A DNA stretch of 64,000 bases, taken from CAVYXF01 sp963772335. Lineage in GTDB: Bacteria > Pseudomonadota > Alphaproteobacteria > Rhizobiales > Rhodomicrobiaceae. Positions 9,976 to 21,704 of the stretch are shown piece by piece (within the stretch, counting starts at the first letter, position 1; every line of letters begins with the position of its first letter). The notes beneath the pieces were generated by a model. That model saw only the letters and a list, made by a program, of their open reading frames with translations. It was not told the origin of the DNA and did no database searches. The DNA lies in NCBI GenBank assembly GCA_963772335.1, contig CAVYXF010000005.1:124001-188000 (forward strand), read 5' to 3'. Made by a program: the position numbers and the translations under genes.

Positions 9976-10079
9976 GCATCACACCCTTTATACCGGCCAG
10001 CCAGAGGACGGCGCACGCGATGGTAAGGCAGAGCACGACGATCGCAGAGCATGGCATTTGCTCTCAGACCTTGCTGGAA

Positions 10080-10566
10080 AGCAAGCCGATCGAGGCGACG
10101 GCCCTGTCCGCGGAAGATGCGCTGACCATCCGATTTGGCGAAGCGCCACCACGTGCCATCGCTCAAAAGTCCAACGAGTGCCATGCTCATCGCGATGCGA
10201 TGATCCGAATCGGTTTCGATCTCCACCTGAGCAATTCGCTGCCACGACCGGATGGGCTCCCCGATGAGGTCGCCGTTCTCCTGACGGGCGCGCCCTGGCG
10301 AAATCCGGCAAAGTTCGGTCTCGAGCGCGGCGACCCGATCGCATTCCTCACGCGCAGGTTGGCAATGCCTGTGAAGCGAACCGGGCTCTCATTGAACGCA
10401 GCTACCGCCGCCAGGGGGCGTCATCGTTCTCAAGAGCGCGGTGTACGATGCTCGTCCCGTCGGCGAGGCTTGCCAGGAGCAGCGCTCTGTTGGTGAAGGA
10501 CTTCGAGCCAGGCAATGAAAGCCGGCCGCTCAGTGGCTCGCCCCTGGCACGAATGCGGATCGTAGA
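10080..10566 (-). pseudogene. aroA: EPSP synthase (aroA) remnant with internal deletion
   Basis: Two separated parts of EPSP synthase lie side by side. The N-terminus is STIRIRARGEPLSGRLSLPG with SKSFTNRALLLASLADGTS. It is joined near 10420 directly to C-terminal sequence: AAFNESPVRFTGIANLRV, then after a one-base loss ECDRVAALETEL, then IETDSDHRIAMSMALVGLL. Roughly 250 central residues are missing and the last part runs out of frame. It cannot encode an active enzyme; a functional aroA must exist elsewhere if the cell makes aromatic amino acids. Confidence 0.8.
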
Positions 10567-10679
10567 CGCGCCGATCACCCGCTCCGCGTCGACGGCGTTG
10601 ACCGCCGGCACGGGCTTTTATAGCCGTGGGCTTGCTGGACCTCCACTGCGACGTCGCGCCCGTGGAAGACTCCAATCAC

Positions 10680-10866
10680 GTACACCGGGAGACAGGCAGA
10701 CGCGACCAAGCAGTGACGAAGGCTTCCTGCACCACGTCCTCGGCGCTTTGAAAATCGCGGACCAGCGCCAGCGCTGAGCCGAACGCGAACTGCTGAAAAC
10801 GCCGGGTCAGTTCGACAAACGCTTTGACGTCGCCGCCGCCAGCCCGCCGTACCAGTTTGTTCACGC
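10680..10866 (-). pseudogene. ECF sigma factor N-terminal fragment
   Basis: The reading VRRAGGGDVKAFVELTRRFQ, then QFAFGSALALVRDFQSAEDV and VQEAFVTAWSRLP, matches sigma-70 region 2 of ECF sigma factors, including the DAEDVVQE-type core-binding helix. A GTG at about 10866 could be the start. Homology stops after SRLPV, and no region 4 follows before the aroA remnant. Truncated and probably inert. Confidence 0.65.
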
Positions 10867-11475
10867 TCCATGACCATGCCCTTTCAGCCTCAAGTTGCCA
10901 GGACCGATGGTCAGCCTTTAAGAGGCGCAAGAACTTTTCTTGGCCTGACACCCCTCTTGACCGTCTGAGCCCAAACCGATTTGCGCAATTTAGCTCGCCG
11001 CGAATTTCCATATGTCAGATGCGGCCCGCCTGCCCACAGTCTCGCCGTGCCGACTTTGGCTGGGGGCAAATCTGCGCTGTGGGGCAAGATGGCGGATTTG
11101 GTCCGCATTTTGTCGGGTCCCGACTGTCCTTGCGGCTTCCGCCTTGGTTACCGTTCGTCTCGGGCGTAAATCGGGCATTGGTCGGCTCCGAGTGAGCTCC
11201 CGCCATTCTCGGATCTTTCCGTAATGGCGGCTTTCACCGCGATTCTGCCAGTCGCCCGGGAGATTTTGAGTGGCGTAGACCAGCAACCCCGAGCAGATAT
11301 CGACGTCCGGTGCTCCTCAAACAGCCGCCCCGTCTGGGAGCCAAGACTTCAAGCAAGCGTATTCCGCTCACGTGCGATGCTCGCGCTTCCATGTCTGTGG
11401 ACGGGACCAGCGACGACGTTGACGGAGATCGCATTGAATGATGCCGTCACGAAGCAACGGGGGTGGGATTCGGGC
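10867..11475. other. Gene-free stretch in the remnant region
   Basis: About 600 bases between the sigma-factor fragment and the frameshifted hypothetical gene. Several open frames occur on both strands but none has recognisable domains or a ribosome site. I see no RNA gene or terminator. Confidence 0.4.
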
Positions 11476-12023
11476 ATGGGTATCGAAGAGCAGCTTCGCG
11501 ATAAGCTTGAGAAGGTGGAAGCGCTCTACTTTGGCGCGGGCACTGCCGGCGAAAAGAACGCCGCCGAAGTGGCAATCGATCGCCTTCGGGCGAGGCTGGC
11601 GGACATCAGCCGGCAGGATCCGCCCGTCGAAATGCGGTTCTCCATGCCAGATCCCTGGGCCGTCCGACTGTTCGTCGCCTTATGCCGCCGTTACGGCATC
11701 CGCCCATACCGCTATCCCCGGCAGAGCGGACGACGGTTATGGTGCGCGCGCCGCGAGAGTTCTTCAATACGGTGGTCTGGCGCCAGTTCTCCGACCTGCA
11801 TACCGATCTGTGGCTGCACTTCGAGGAAACGACGGATCAGCTGATCCGCAAGGCGGTGCATTCCGACACCTCGGACGCTGAAACCGTCCCCGCGCAGATC
11901 GGGGGCCGCATAAAGCTCGTGCGGGACGATCATTGCGGCGGCCCGATCCTGAACCTCACCATTCGCAAGGCTGCCGCGTTCAGGAGCCAACCTCTCGCCC
12001 ATGGCGCACCGGCAGAATTGTGA
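11476..12023 (+). pseudogene. Conserved hypothetical protein, one-base frameshift
   Basis: The reading from ATG 11476 (MGIEEQLRDKLEKVEALYFG) continues through PPVEMRFSMPDPWAVRLFVA and LCRRYGIRPYRYPRQ. It then loses one base near 11726 and resumes as ERTTVMVRAPREFFNTVVWR and QFSDLHTDLWLHFEETTDQL. The joined sequence resembles a conserved alphaproteobacterial protein of unknown function as I remember it, with a charged helical N-terminus. The natural end is probably near 11890; the rest of the frame to 12023 looks non-homologous. Function unknown. Confidence 0.6.
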
Positions 12024-12204
12024 CCGCTCCGCCGCGATAGCGGTAGAGCGCCTGGTAGCCGTCGGCGCCGAAGGCATGTATCCGGCGCCAGCCCAAGAGC
12101 AGTGCTGTTCTCGTCGGGCACGGCGGCTCGATATTGCCTGAGCTGCGATGTGCGGAAGCAGCACCCGGTGAGCAGGTTCCTGCCCCGACAAGCCAAACGC
12201 ACTG

Positions 12205-12393
12205 CCGGTCGTGGTCGTACCCGTCCTCGATCAGCACTGCACCATGCCGGCGCAGAATCTGATCTACACCGGCATCACTCACGAGAAGCGGCTGGCGGTG
12301 CTGGTCGGGCAGCGCAAGGCGATCGGCATGGCGGTGCGCAGGCGCCAGCGCCGCCGGCGCTGGTCGGAGCTGCGCGAGCGGCTGATCGGCGGC
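12205..12393 (+). pseudogene. RecD/TraA-type helicase C-terminal remnant
   Basis: The frame reads VVPVLDQHCTMPAQNLIYTG, ITHEKRLAVLVGQRKAIGMA and ends around RRWSELRERLIGG. This matches the last helicase motifs (V/VI region with YTGxTRxK) of RecD2/TraA-like DNA helicases found on conjugative plasmids and genomic islands. About 60 of the usual 700-1000 residues remain. It is evidence of a past mobile element here. Confidence 0.7.
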
Positions 12394-12484
12394 CGGGTGA
12401 GGAGCACTTTCGGCCCAATGCCTATCGAGCGAACGGAGCGCCAATCCGCCATTCTGATCTCTCCCCCTGTTTTGGATAGAAGCC

Positions 12485-12664
12485 ATGATGACGACGACCG
12501 TCATCGCATCCAAATCCTCGCCACGCCGCACGCCCTGGAACAAGGGCAAGCTGATCGGCACCAAGCCGCCGCTGCGGCTGAAACACGTCTGGGCCATTCG
12601 CAGCACACTGCAGCTGTCCGGCCGCACCCGTGATCTGGCGCTGTTCAACCTCGGCATCGCTAGA
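12485..12664 (+). pseudogene. Tyrosine recombinase (integrase) N-terminal fragment cut by IS elements
   Basis: The stretch RTPWNKGKLIGTKPPLRLKH, VWAIRSTLQLSGRTRDLALF, NLGI is characteristic of the core-binding start of a tyrosine recombinase family common in proteobacterial islands. Homology ends abruptly at about 12660, the left target-duplication of the IS481 element. The catalytic domain (R-H-R-Y) is absent from the window. With the helicase remnant it suggests a decayed integrative element. Confidence 0.7.
12659..12664. repeat. Target-site duplication (left copy) of the IS481 element
   Basis: GCTAGA immediately outside the left inverted repeat; the identical right copy is at 13717-13722. 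The same bases overlap the presumed left edge of the IS110 element, so IS481 landed on an older insertion junction. Confidence 0.85.
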
Positions 12665-13633
12665 TGTGAAATGTCAGGAGGTTGTTCCCGGCGAGGGATA
12701 GCCTGCTGATGGGCGGCATTCCCCCGAGGCTAGCATGGGGGCGGTGCCAATTGTAGCGATACAGCCATTCCGGCAATTCGGCCCTACGCTGCTCGGAGGT
12801 GTTGAACGCTGTGGCATAGGCCCATTCGCGCAGCGCAGTCTGGATGAAGCGCTCGGCCTTGCCGTTGGTTTGCGTATAGGGCTTGGTGCGGATGTGCTTG
12901 ACGGCGAGCAGCCGGCAGGCTTCGCCGAATGCCCTGGATTTATAGCAGCCTCCATTATCTGTCATGATGCGAGCGACCTCGACGCCAAGGCGGCGGTAGT
13001 GATCGACGGTGGCCTTGAGGAAAGCAACGGCACTGGCTTGCTTCTCGTCGGGGAGCACCTGACTGAAGGCGAAGCGCGAGTGGTCATCAATGGCGATGTG
13101 CACGAACTCCCACCCTGGCCCGGCAGCGCCCGAGCGTGAGCGCTGGTTGGACTGGCCGGTCCGATCGCCGGTGTTGCGGTGGCCGACGGCGTTGAAGCGG
13201 CCGAGCTTCTTGATGTCGATGTGAATGATCTCGCCCGGCGAGGCGCGCTCATAGCGTGGCCTAGGTTCCGCCGGTTCGATTGCCGAGAGCAGGCTGAGGC
13301 CACAGCGCCTGAGGATGCGGCTGATGGTGGATTGCGACAGGCCGAGTTGCCCGGCGATGGCCGCCTGGGTGTGGCGCTGCTGGCGCAAGGCTTCGACAGC
13401 ATTGCAGGTTGCGAGCGTGGTTTGGCTTGGCGATGAAAGAGGGCGTGAGGAGCGGTCGCGCAAGCCCGGGGCGCCGTCGGCGCGGAACCGGCGGACCCAT
13501 TTTGCCGACTGTCTTGGCGGATGTATTGAAGCGCCGGGTGGCTTCAGCCTGAGTGAGGCCGTGATCCACAACGAATGCGCACCATTGCCTCTCGACCGCG
13601 CGGTGTAAGCCGGGCATTGTTGTGCACGTCCAT
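12660..13633 (-). pseudogene. IS481 transposase with two compensating frameshifts
   Basis: The start MDVHNNARLTPRGREAM is at 13633. One base is missing near 13575, moving into VVDHGLTQAEATRRFNTSAK; one base is extra near 13507, after which the frame KWVRRFRADGAPGLRDRSSR runs cleanly. The HTH and DDE catalytic core follow: HIAIDDHSRFAFSQ (first D), IMTDNGGCYKS (second D), and the terminal E in TNGKAERFIQTALREW. Only about 25 N-terminal residues are affected, so a shorter product might still be made. The stop codon TAG lies in the target duplication, outside the element. Confidence 0.82.
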
Positions 13634-13716
13634 TCGGTTCTCCGGAGAATCAGTGACGTTTGGCGACATCAGCTGACATCCTCAGCACCGAATGGACAAC
13701 CTCCTGAAAGTTCACA
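12665..13716 (-). mobile_element. IS481-family insertion sequence
   Basis: The 1052-bp element has imperfect terminal inverted repeats of about 22 bp: TGTGAAATGTCAGGAGGTTG at the left end and TGTGAACTTTCAGGAGGTTG read inward from the right end. It is flanked on both sides by the 6-bp direct repeat GCTAGA (12659-12664 and 13717-13722). Termini beginning TGT and a duplication of this size fit IS481. The single transposase gene runs leftward. Confidence 0.92.
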
Positions 13717-14764
13717 GCTAGAGTATCCGTCTTGATCAAGCGGGATTTTCGGCCCAATTGCGTCGCTGGCGCAGGAGTGCGTTTGCGAGGACGATGAGCT
13801 TTCGCATGATGGCGGTGAGGGCGATCTTGGTAGGCTTTCCGGCGGTGATGAGCTGATGGTATTTGGCCTTGAGCTGCGGGTTGAAGCGGGTAGCCACGAG
13901 TGCGGGCATGTAAAGCGCCCGGCGCAGGCTGGCCCGCCCGCCGCGAATGAAGGCGCGGCCGGTCCAGCGCCCGGACTGCCTGGTGATCGGAGCAAGCCCG
14001 GCCAGGCTTGCGGCCTGTTTGCCGTCGAGAGTGCCGAGCTCGGGCATCTCGATCAGCAGGGCGCAGGCCGTGATCTTGGCGATGCCGGGGATGCTCTCCA
14101 GGATGGCAAGGCGCTCGGCAAGTGCTGGATCGGTGGCGATGCGGGCCTCAATTTCGGCTTCGATCGCGGCGATCTGCGCCTCGATCTGCCTTTGCCGGTT
14201 CTGGTTCTGCCGCTTTAGAAGCGACAGGGTGAGAATTTTCTCGCGGTTCTTGGCTGCCGTGCGGTCCTTGATGAGGGCTTGGCGGGCGAGGTGCAATTCC
14301 TTCAGCTGGCTCAGCATGCGGCTGGTGGGCGGTCGCGATTGCGGGGCCAGCGCCATGCCCATCCGGGCCAGCATGGCGGCGTCGGCGCGATCGGTCTTCG
14401 CCAGCTTGCCGGCGGCTTCGGCGAAGCGCCGCGCCTGGCGTGGATTGACTTTGGCGAGTGGCAGTCCAGCCGCTGTCAGGGTTTGCTCCAGGGTGCGGTG
14501 ATAGGCGCCGGTCGGCTCAAAGACGATCCGGGCGATCGGTGTTTGTGCAAGCCAGCGGATCAGCTGCTGATGGCCGCTGCCGTTATTATCGAAACGCGCG
14601 CTCTCGCCGCCTGGCAGGCGGCAAACCTCAAGACTGTCTTTTGAGATGTCGATGCCGATGGTAGAAAGGATCATCTTTTCCGCGCCTTTGCTTGTCATCC
14701 GGGCTTAGGCGGCCCCGGTATCCGTTCAGGCCTAAGGAAAAGACGGGGGCGATCCAACTCTAGC
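13717..14764 (-). mobile_element. IS110-family insertion sequence (edges approximate)
   Basis: The transposase gene is flanked by GCTAGAG at 13717-13723 and its inverse CTCTAGC at 14758-14764, which may mark the ends. IS110 elements often lack proper inverted repeats and duplications, so the borders are tentative. The left edge coincides with the IS481 target duplication, meaning IS110 was there first. Confidence 0.6.
13736..14674 (-). CDS. IS110-family transposase
   Basis: 312 residues from ATG 14674 (MILSTIGIDISKDSLEVCRL). The N-terminal RuvC-like DEDD domain shows IGIDISKD, FEPTGAYH and KTDRADAAMLARM. A coiled linker follows (about residues 140-190), then the C-terminal Transposase_20 domain: ILESIPGIAKITACALLIEM and LAGLAPITRQSGRW with the conserved catalytic Ser region (GRASLRRALY). 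Length and domains are complete, so it may be active. An upstream ATG at 14698 is possible but less likely. Confidence 0.92.
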   Translation of the reverse strand: MILSTIGIDISKDSLEVCRLPGGESARFDNNGSGHQQLIRWLAQTPIARIVFEPTGAYHRTLEQTLTAAGLPLAKVNPRQARRFAEAAGKLAKTDRADAAMLARMGMALAPQSRPPTSRMLSQLKELHLARQALIKDRTAAKNREKILTLSLLKRQNQNRQRQIEAQIAAIEAEIEARIATDPALAERLAILESIPGIAKITACALLIEMPELGTLDGKQAASLAGLAPITRQSGRWTGRAFIRGGRASLRRALYMPALVATRFNPQLKAKYHQLITAGKPTKIALTAIMRKLIVLANALLRQRRNWAENPA

Positions 14765-14879
14765 TCGGCCCGTCAAACGACCAGCGTGATAGCGATCCAT
14801 CCCCCGCCGCTGACGAGAGGGCGGCTACCCTCTCGCAGCGGTCCCTTGTCGACCTGTTCGCGGGAAAAGTCATAAGACA

Positions 14880-16014
14880 GAGACCTGTGCGCGGGTAGTT
14901 CTGGACGAGGCAGTTTGTTTTTGATTCCCTCGATTCGCTGAATGGATCGAGGTGCAAGATGGGTCGTCGTCGGATTGGCCAGGAAACACTAGGGTTTGTT
15001 ACCGAGCGCGGCGGACGACATAGCTGTCTTGACGATCTGGTGACGCTGATCGACTGGGTTCCGGTTGAGAGGCGGCTTGGCGTGATCCCTTGCGCCGCAA
15101 AGGGCGAGCCGTCTTGGCCGCCGCTGGTTCTGTTCAAGGCGATGCTCATTGCCGTCTGGCACGACCTCTCCGATGTCAAGCTTGCCGAAGCCCTGGATGA
15201 CCGGGCGTCGTTTCGGCGGTTCTGCGGGTTTTCGGCTTCGGAGCCGACGCCGGAGCGTACGGCCTTCGTGCGCTTCCGGAAGACGCTTATTGCGCATGGG
15301 CTGGACAAATCTCTGTTCGAGGAGGTCACCGGCCAGCTCAAAGCCAAGGCGGTTCGGGTCAAGACCGGCACGCTTGTCGATGCCACGATCATCGCATCCG
15401 CCAGCGAAAATGACGGCGATGCGCATTGGGTCAAGCACAAGGGCAAACCAGCGGTTCACGGCTTCAAAGCCCATGTCGGCGCCGATGCCGAGACTGGCCT
15501 GGTGGAGGAGGTCGCCGTCACGCCCGCCAATGTCAATGATGGCAAGGCCGGTCCGGATGTGCTGCCGGACGATCCCGGCGAGGTGTTTGCTGACAGCGCC
15601 TATCGGGGCCATCATTTCGGTGACGCCGTCCGCGCCAAAGGCGGCACGCCGCGCGTCGTGGCGACGGGCATGTGGGGACACGGCGCGACCGAAGCCCTGG
15701 CCCGCCTCGAGGCCTGGAACCGGCCCATCCATCGCATACGAGGCCGGATCGAGAAAATCTTCGGCACATGGAAGCGAAGCTATGGCCTTCGTCGCATGCG
15801 ATGGTCAGGACTGGCAAAGGCCGCCGTTCAGGTCCGTCTCACCGCCATCGCCTATAACCTCAAACGTGGTCTGGCGATCGCCGCGGTTCGATAATCACGG
15901 CAACGCGGAACGGCTTGGGGCTGCCATGCAGCCATATCCTGCTAAACCGCAGGAGCCCACGAAAACTGAAATCAGATGCACATCAGAAGCCTGCGCGAAC
16001 CGCGCACAGGTCTC
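14880..16014 (+). mobile_element. IS5-family insertion sequence
   Basis: The 1135-bp element is bounded by inverted repeats GAGACCTGTGCGCGG at 14880-14894 and CCGCGCACAGGTCTC at 16000-16014. The flanking bases AGACA (14875-14879 and 16015-16019) form a direct repeat consistent with a target duplication. It carries one intact transposase gene. Confidence 0.88.
14959..15894 (+). CDS. IS5-family transposase
   Basis: 311 residues, intact. The N-terminal DUF772-type region is FKAMLIAVWHDLSDVKLAEA, and the DDE core follows: TLVDATIIASASEN (first D), EVFADSAYRGHHF (second D) and the C-terminal RIRGRIEKIFGTWKRSYGL (E), ending in the IS5-typical YNLKR. Catalyses cut-and-paste transposition of its own element. 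No frameshift, so probably a recent arrival. Confidence 0.92.
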   Translation: MGRRRIGQETLGFVTERGGRHSCLDDLVTLIDWVPVERRLGVIPCAAKGEPSWPPLVLFKAMLIAVWHDLSDVKLAEALDDRASFRRFCGFSASEPTPERTAFVRFRKTLIAHGLDKSLFEEVTGQLKAKAVRVKTGTLVDATIIASASENDGDAHWVKHKGKPAVHGFKAHVGADAETGLVEEVAVTPANVNDGKAGPDVLPDDPGEVFADSAYRGHHFGDAVRAKGGTPRVVATGMWGHGATEALARLEAWNRPIHRIRGRIEKIFGTWKRSYGLRRMRWSGLAKAAVQVRLTAIAYNLKRGLAIAAVR

Positions 16015-16031
16015 AGACAAGCATGATCATT

Positions 16032-16241
16032 TTAGGTGGAAGCATATCCTGAGTTGATGAGGTAGTTCCTGCATTCGTTGGGTGGGAACAGATCCAGGAG
16101 TTTGCCGATGCGCTCGCACACGGCTTCTGCGGTACGTTCGGCACAGCGGCGCAGCCCGTGTTTGAGCTTGGCAAAGACCTGCTTGATCGGATTGAGATCG
16201 GGCGAGTAGGGCGGCAGGAAGAGCAGCTTTGCGCCGACGCT
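16032..16241 (-). pseudogene. IS630-family transposase C-terminal fragment
   Basis: Reads SVGAKLLFLPPYSPDLNPIK, QVFAKLKHGLRRCAERTAEA, VCERIGKLLDLFPPNECRNY and ends GYAST. LPPYSPDLNPI(E) carries the last catalytic position of IS630 DDE transposases; here the expected Glu is Lys. About 70 of 340 residues remain. It adjoins the right end of the IS5 element. Confidence 0.8.
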
Positions 16242-16283
16242 ACGGATCAGCAAACGAGATCGTATAACATTTCGCAAGACCAC

Positions 16284-16662
16284 CTAGTCGCACGCAGGGC
16301 CGACACGCTTTGAGTCCCGCGTTTCATTCAACAGTTTCTACCTGACGGTGGAAGCTGACCGGCGCTGCGTAGGCGCTACCCCTTTTCCATTCATCCACAA
16401 CCAGCCGAAGATTCGGGCCTTATCCTTAGCTCTCGGCCACCGATTTAGCCACCGGGGGTCCGCTTCGAACGGTATGGTTGAAGACCAACAGCGCCAAAAC
16501 TCTGCCCATCTGAGGCAATGCGCTTGACACAAATCCGAGAAATGACAGAGCTACCAGGGCCTTCCGCTGCGAACCTGGGGCGGGGCGCATATTTCCCCGG
16601 TTGGGGCGCTGGGCCGCAAAGCTCGGACATTGCTTGAGATGGGTATTGGATTGAGGGATGAG
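16284..16662. other. Intergenic before the OmpA-like gene
   Basis: No gene seen. A TTGACA at 16524-16529 could be a -35 box for the OmpA-family gene, but the -10 region 17 bases on (AGAGCT) is poor. It ends the remnant region. Confidence 0.35.
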
Positions 16663-17664
16663 ATGATTGCCACCAGATTTCGCAGCTTCTTGACCGCGCT
16701 GGCGTTTTGCGCTGCGCTCTGCGCCACAGCCCGGGCTGATATTCCGGGCAGCGCGGACCATCCGCTGATCGGGCGCTATGAAGGCTCCGAGATCGTCGGC
16801 TATCAGGTTACCGATTTCGACGAGGTGAAATTCATCGAGGCGCCCTTCGATCCGGCGACCGCTGACACCCAGACCGGGCCCGGCTTCAAAACCGTCGAAG
16901 GCCGCGCCACGCTGATCTACTATAAGCTGCCGCAGGGCCGCTCTTCGCTGGAGGTGCTGCGCAACTACGAGGCGGCGCTCAAGGCCAAATCCTTTCAGGT
17001 GCTGTTCAGCTGCAGCACCAGCGAGGGCAACTGCTTCCAGAGCGGCCAGCCGGACGCCGGCTATTACCTCGGCTCGGCCATCGGGCAGGCGCTGAGCCTG
17101 CCCAAACTCGACGACGATTATGTGCACAATTGGTTCGAGCAGAAAGGCCGCTATTTGCTGGCGCGCCTCGATACGCCGCAAGGCGCGGTCTATGCCAGCC
17201 TCTATCTCGGCGAGAGCAGCCGCGGCAATGTCGCGGTGCTGCGGGTGATCGAGACCAAGGCGATGGATACCGGCAAGATCGTGTTCCTGAGTGCCAGCGA
17301 GATGGAAAAGGCGATCGAGGGTACCGGCCGGGTCAGCCTTTACGGCATCCTGTTCGATTTCGACCAGGATACGCCGCGCCCCGACAGCCAGCCGACACTG
17401 GACGAGATCGGCAAGCTGATGGCGCAAAAGCCGACGCTCAAACTGGAGATCGTCGGCCATACCGACAATCAGGGCACTGCAGCCTACAACCTCGATCTGT
17501 CCGGTCGCCGTGCTGCGCGCGTCGTCGCGGCGCTCGAGCAGAATTACAGCGTCGCCCCCGACCGCCTCGCCGCGCGCGGCGCCGGCCTCAGCGAACCTGT
17601 CGCGCCGAACGACACCGAGGAGGGACGCGCCAAGAACCGCCGCGTCGAGCTGATCGCCCGCTGA
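16663..17664 (+). CDS. OmpA-family outer-membrane protein with DUF4892-like N-terminal domain
   Basis: 333 residues from ATG 16663, with GAGG about eight bases upstream; in-frame ATG 16639 is an alternative. Residues 1-25 form a signal peptide (LTALAFCAALCATARA). The middle part (about 35-230) resembles the DUF4892-type region seen in similar proteins. The C-terminal OmpA peptidoglycan-binding domain shows LKLEIVGHTDNQGTAAYNLD, LSGRRAARVVAALEQ and EGRAKNRRVELI. Predicted to anchor the outer membrane to peptidoglycan. It stands alone and converges on gyrA. Confidence 0.88.
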   Translation: MIATRFRSFLTALAFCAALCATARADIPGSADHPLIGRYEGSEIVGYQVTDFDEVKFIEAPFDPATADTQTGPGFKTVEGRATLIYYKLPQGRSSLEVLRNYEAALKAKSFQVLFSCSTSEGNCFQSGQPDAGYYLGSAIGQALSLPKLDDDYVHNWFEQKGRYLLARLDTPQGAVYASLYLGESSRGNVAVLRVIETKAMDTGKIVFLSASEMEKAIEGTGRVSLYGILFDFDQDTPRPDSQPTLDEIGKLMAQKPTLKLEIVGHTDNQGTAAYNLDLSGRRAARVVAALEQNYSVAPDRLAARGAGLSEPVAPNDTEEGRAKNRRVELIAR

Positions 17665-17902
17665 TCGGTTTCAGGCCGGGGCGTTCTCAGGCAAACGGTG
17701 TGCCTTGTTCTCGCGGCCGACATTCACCCCATCACCGCCTCCGCCGTGGCCGCAAGGCCAGCGGCGGCGACACGGGGCAAGCGTTCCGCGTTCGGCCGGG
17801 TGTGAGCTGTCACCCGCTGGCGCCGCCAGATGCAGCTGGCTAAGACCAGCACTGCGGCCTCCGACGTGACCCGCGCTCCGGGGCTCGACCAGCCCATACG
17901 CG

Positions 17903-20704
<2,802 letters not shown>

Positions 20705-20865
20705 TGTTCAAGCCGTGTTTAGAGCACAGAGGTAAGAAGCGGCCTCTGCGATTGACCCGTCTCAATGCGGTTTAGGTGCCGTCTTTCTTGTCTGCCGGCA
20801 ACAGTCAATAGTTGCTGCTAACGTCAGCTTTGCGTAACAGACAAGATGTCCAACGGAATTATGGC

Positions 20866-20892
20866 AAAAAGCCGCCCCTTCCTCAGAAGGGG
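20866..20892 (-). terminator. Probable rho-independent terminator of ssb
   Basis: Minus-strand hairpin CCCCTTC-TGAG-GAAGGGG (20875-20892) overlaps the ssb stop codon. It is followed by CGGC and TTTTT (20866-20870). The four bases between stem and T-run make it imperfect. Confidence 0.5.
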
Positions 20893-21371
20893 ATTTCGTC
20901 GTCCAATTCCTTATCGAAGCTCGGCGCGTTCTCGCGCTTACGGTCGCCGCCGCTTCCACGCGAGGAAGCGCCGCCATTGTCGTAGTGGCCACCATCCTCG
21001 TTCATGCCGCCAGCGCCCGGCCGACCATCAAGCATGGTCATCTGCCCATTGAACCCCTGCAGCACGACCTCGGTCGAATAGCGCTCCTGACCGTTTTGAT
21101 CCTCCCACTTCCGCGTCTGCAGCGCGCCTTCGATATACACCTTCGCGCCTTTGCGCAGATATTGCTCGGCGACTTTGCAAAGCGGCTCACTAAAGATGAC
21201 GACGCGGTGCCATTCGGTCTTTTCGCGCCGCTCGCCAGTGTTCTTGTCGCGCCAGTTTTCCGAAGTGGCGATACGAAGATTGCAGATCGGGCGGCCGTCC
21301 TGTGTGCGGCGGATCTCGGGATCCGCCCCCAGATTGCCCACGAGGATGACCTTGTTCACGGAACCGGCCAT
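20883..21371 (-). CDS. ssb: Single-stranded DNA-binding protein
   Basis: 162 residues. The OB-fold domain spans about 1-112 (MAGSVNKVILVGNLGADPEI; ENWRDKNTGERREKTEWHRV). A Gly/Asn-rich flexible linker follows, and the protein ends in the acidic tip DDEIPF that docks replication and repair proteins. A LexA-box promoter lies upstream, so expression should rise on DNA damage. gyrA follows on the same strand after about 180 bases. Confidence 0.97.
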   Translation of the reverse strand: MAGSVNKVILVGNLGADPEIRRTQDGRPICNLRIATSENWRDKNTGERREKTEWHRVVIFSEPLCKVAEQYLRKGAKVYIEGALQTRKWEDQNGQERYSTEVVLQGFNGQMTMLDGRPGAGGMNEDGGHYDNGGASSRGSGGDRKRENAPSFDKELDDEIPF

Positions 21372-21494
21372 GACTTACCTTTCTTCGCAACCGAACTGAG
21401 TCGGCCTATTCTATCGCCCGCTGCAGGTCCGCGCTTTGTCAACGCTCAGGTTTTCCACACTGAGCCGGAGTGGAAACAGAAAGCCGACGGATGC

Positions 21495-21509
21495 GTTCTC
21501 TAAACGTTC
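21495..21509. promoter_or_regulatory. Alphaproteobacterial LexA (SOS) box
   Basis: GTTCTCTAAACGTTC, an exact GTTC-N7-GTTC direct repeat, the SOS operator of Alphaproteobacteria. Read on the minus strand it overlaps the -10 element of the ssb promoter, 124 bases before the ssb start. Confidence 0.88.
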
Positions 21510-21534
21510 TAGAAAACGCGCTTCCCTTTGTCAA
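21506..21534 (-). promoter_or_regulatory. ssb promoter (sigma-70 type)
   Basis: On the minus strand TTGACA (21529-21534), a 17-base spacer, then TAGAAC (21506-21511). The -10 shares GAAC with the LexA box, so bound LexA would block polymerase. Confidence 0.75.
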
Positions 21535-21642
21535 GATATGGGAGGATGGGGAGAAATACGCAACGGCGATTGCTGGCTGACCGCGATTCAGGCGCGGTGC
21601 GCACCGGGCAGAAGCCAGCAAAACAGCCCCACTAATGCTGAC

Positions 21643-21675
21643 AAAAAAAGCGGGGCGAGCAACTGCACCCCGCTG
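21643..21675 (-). terminator. Rho-independent terminator
   Basis: Minus-strand stem AGCGGGG / CCCCGCT with a short internal loop, followed immediately by TTTTTTT. It lies about 30 bases after the stop of the small secreted-protein gene at 21705. Confidence 0.85.
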
Positions 21676-21704
21676 AACAGAATAGAAGTCAGTCGCTTCG
21701 CATT

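Noticed and set aside
14814..14835. Terminator (CGAGAGGG/CCCTCTCG hairpin)
   Set aside because: Perfect stem but no T-run on either side and no gene ending next to it.
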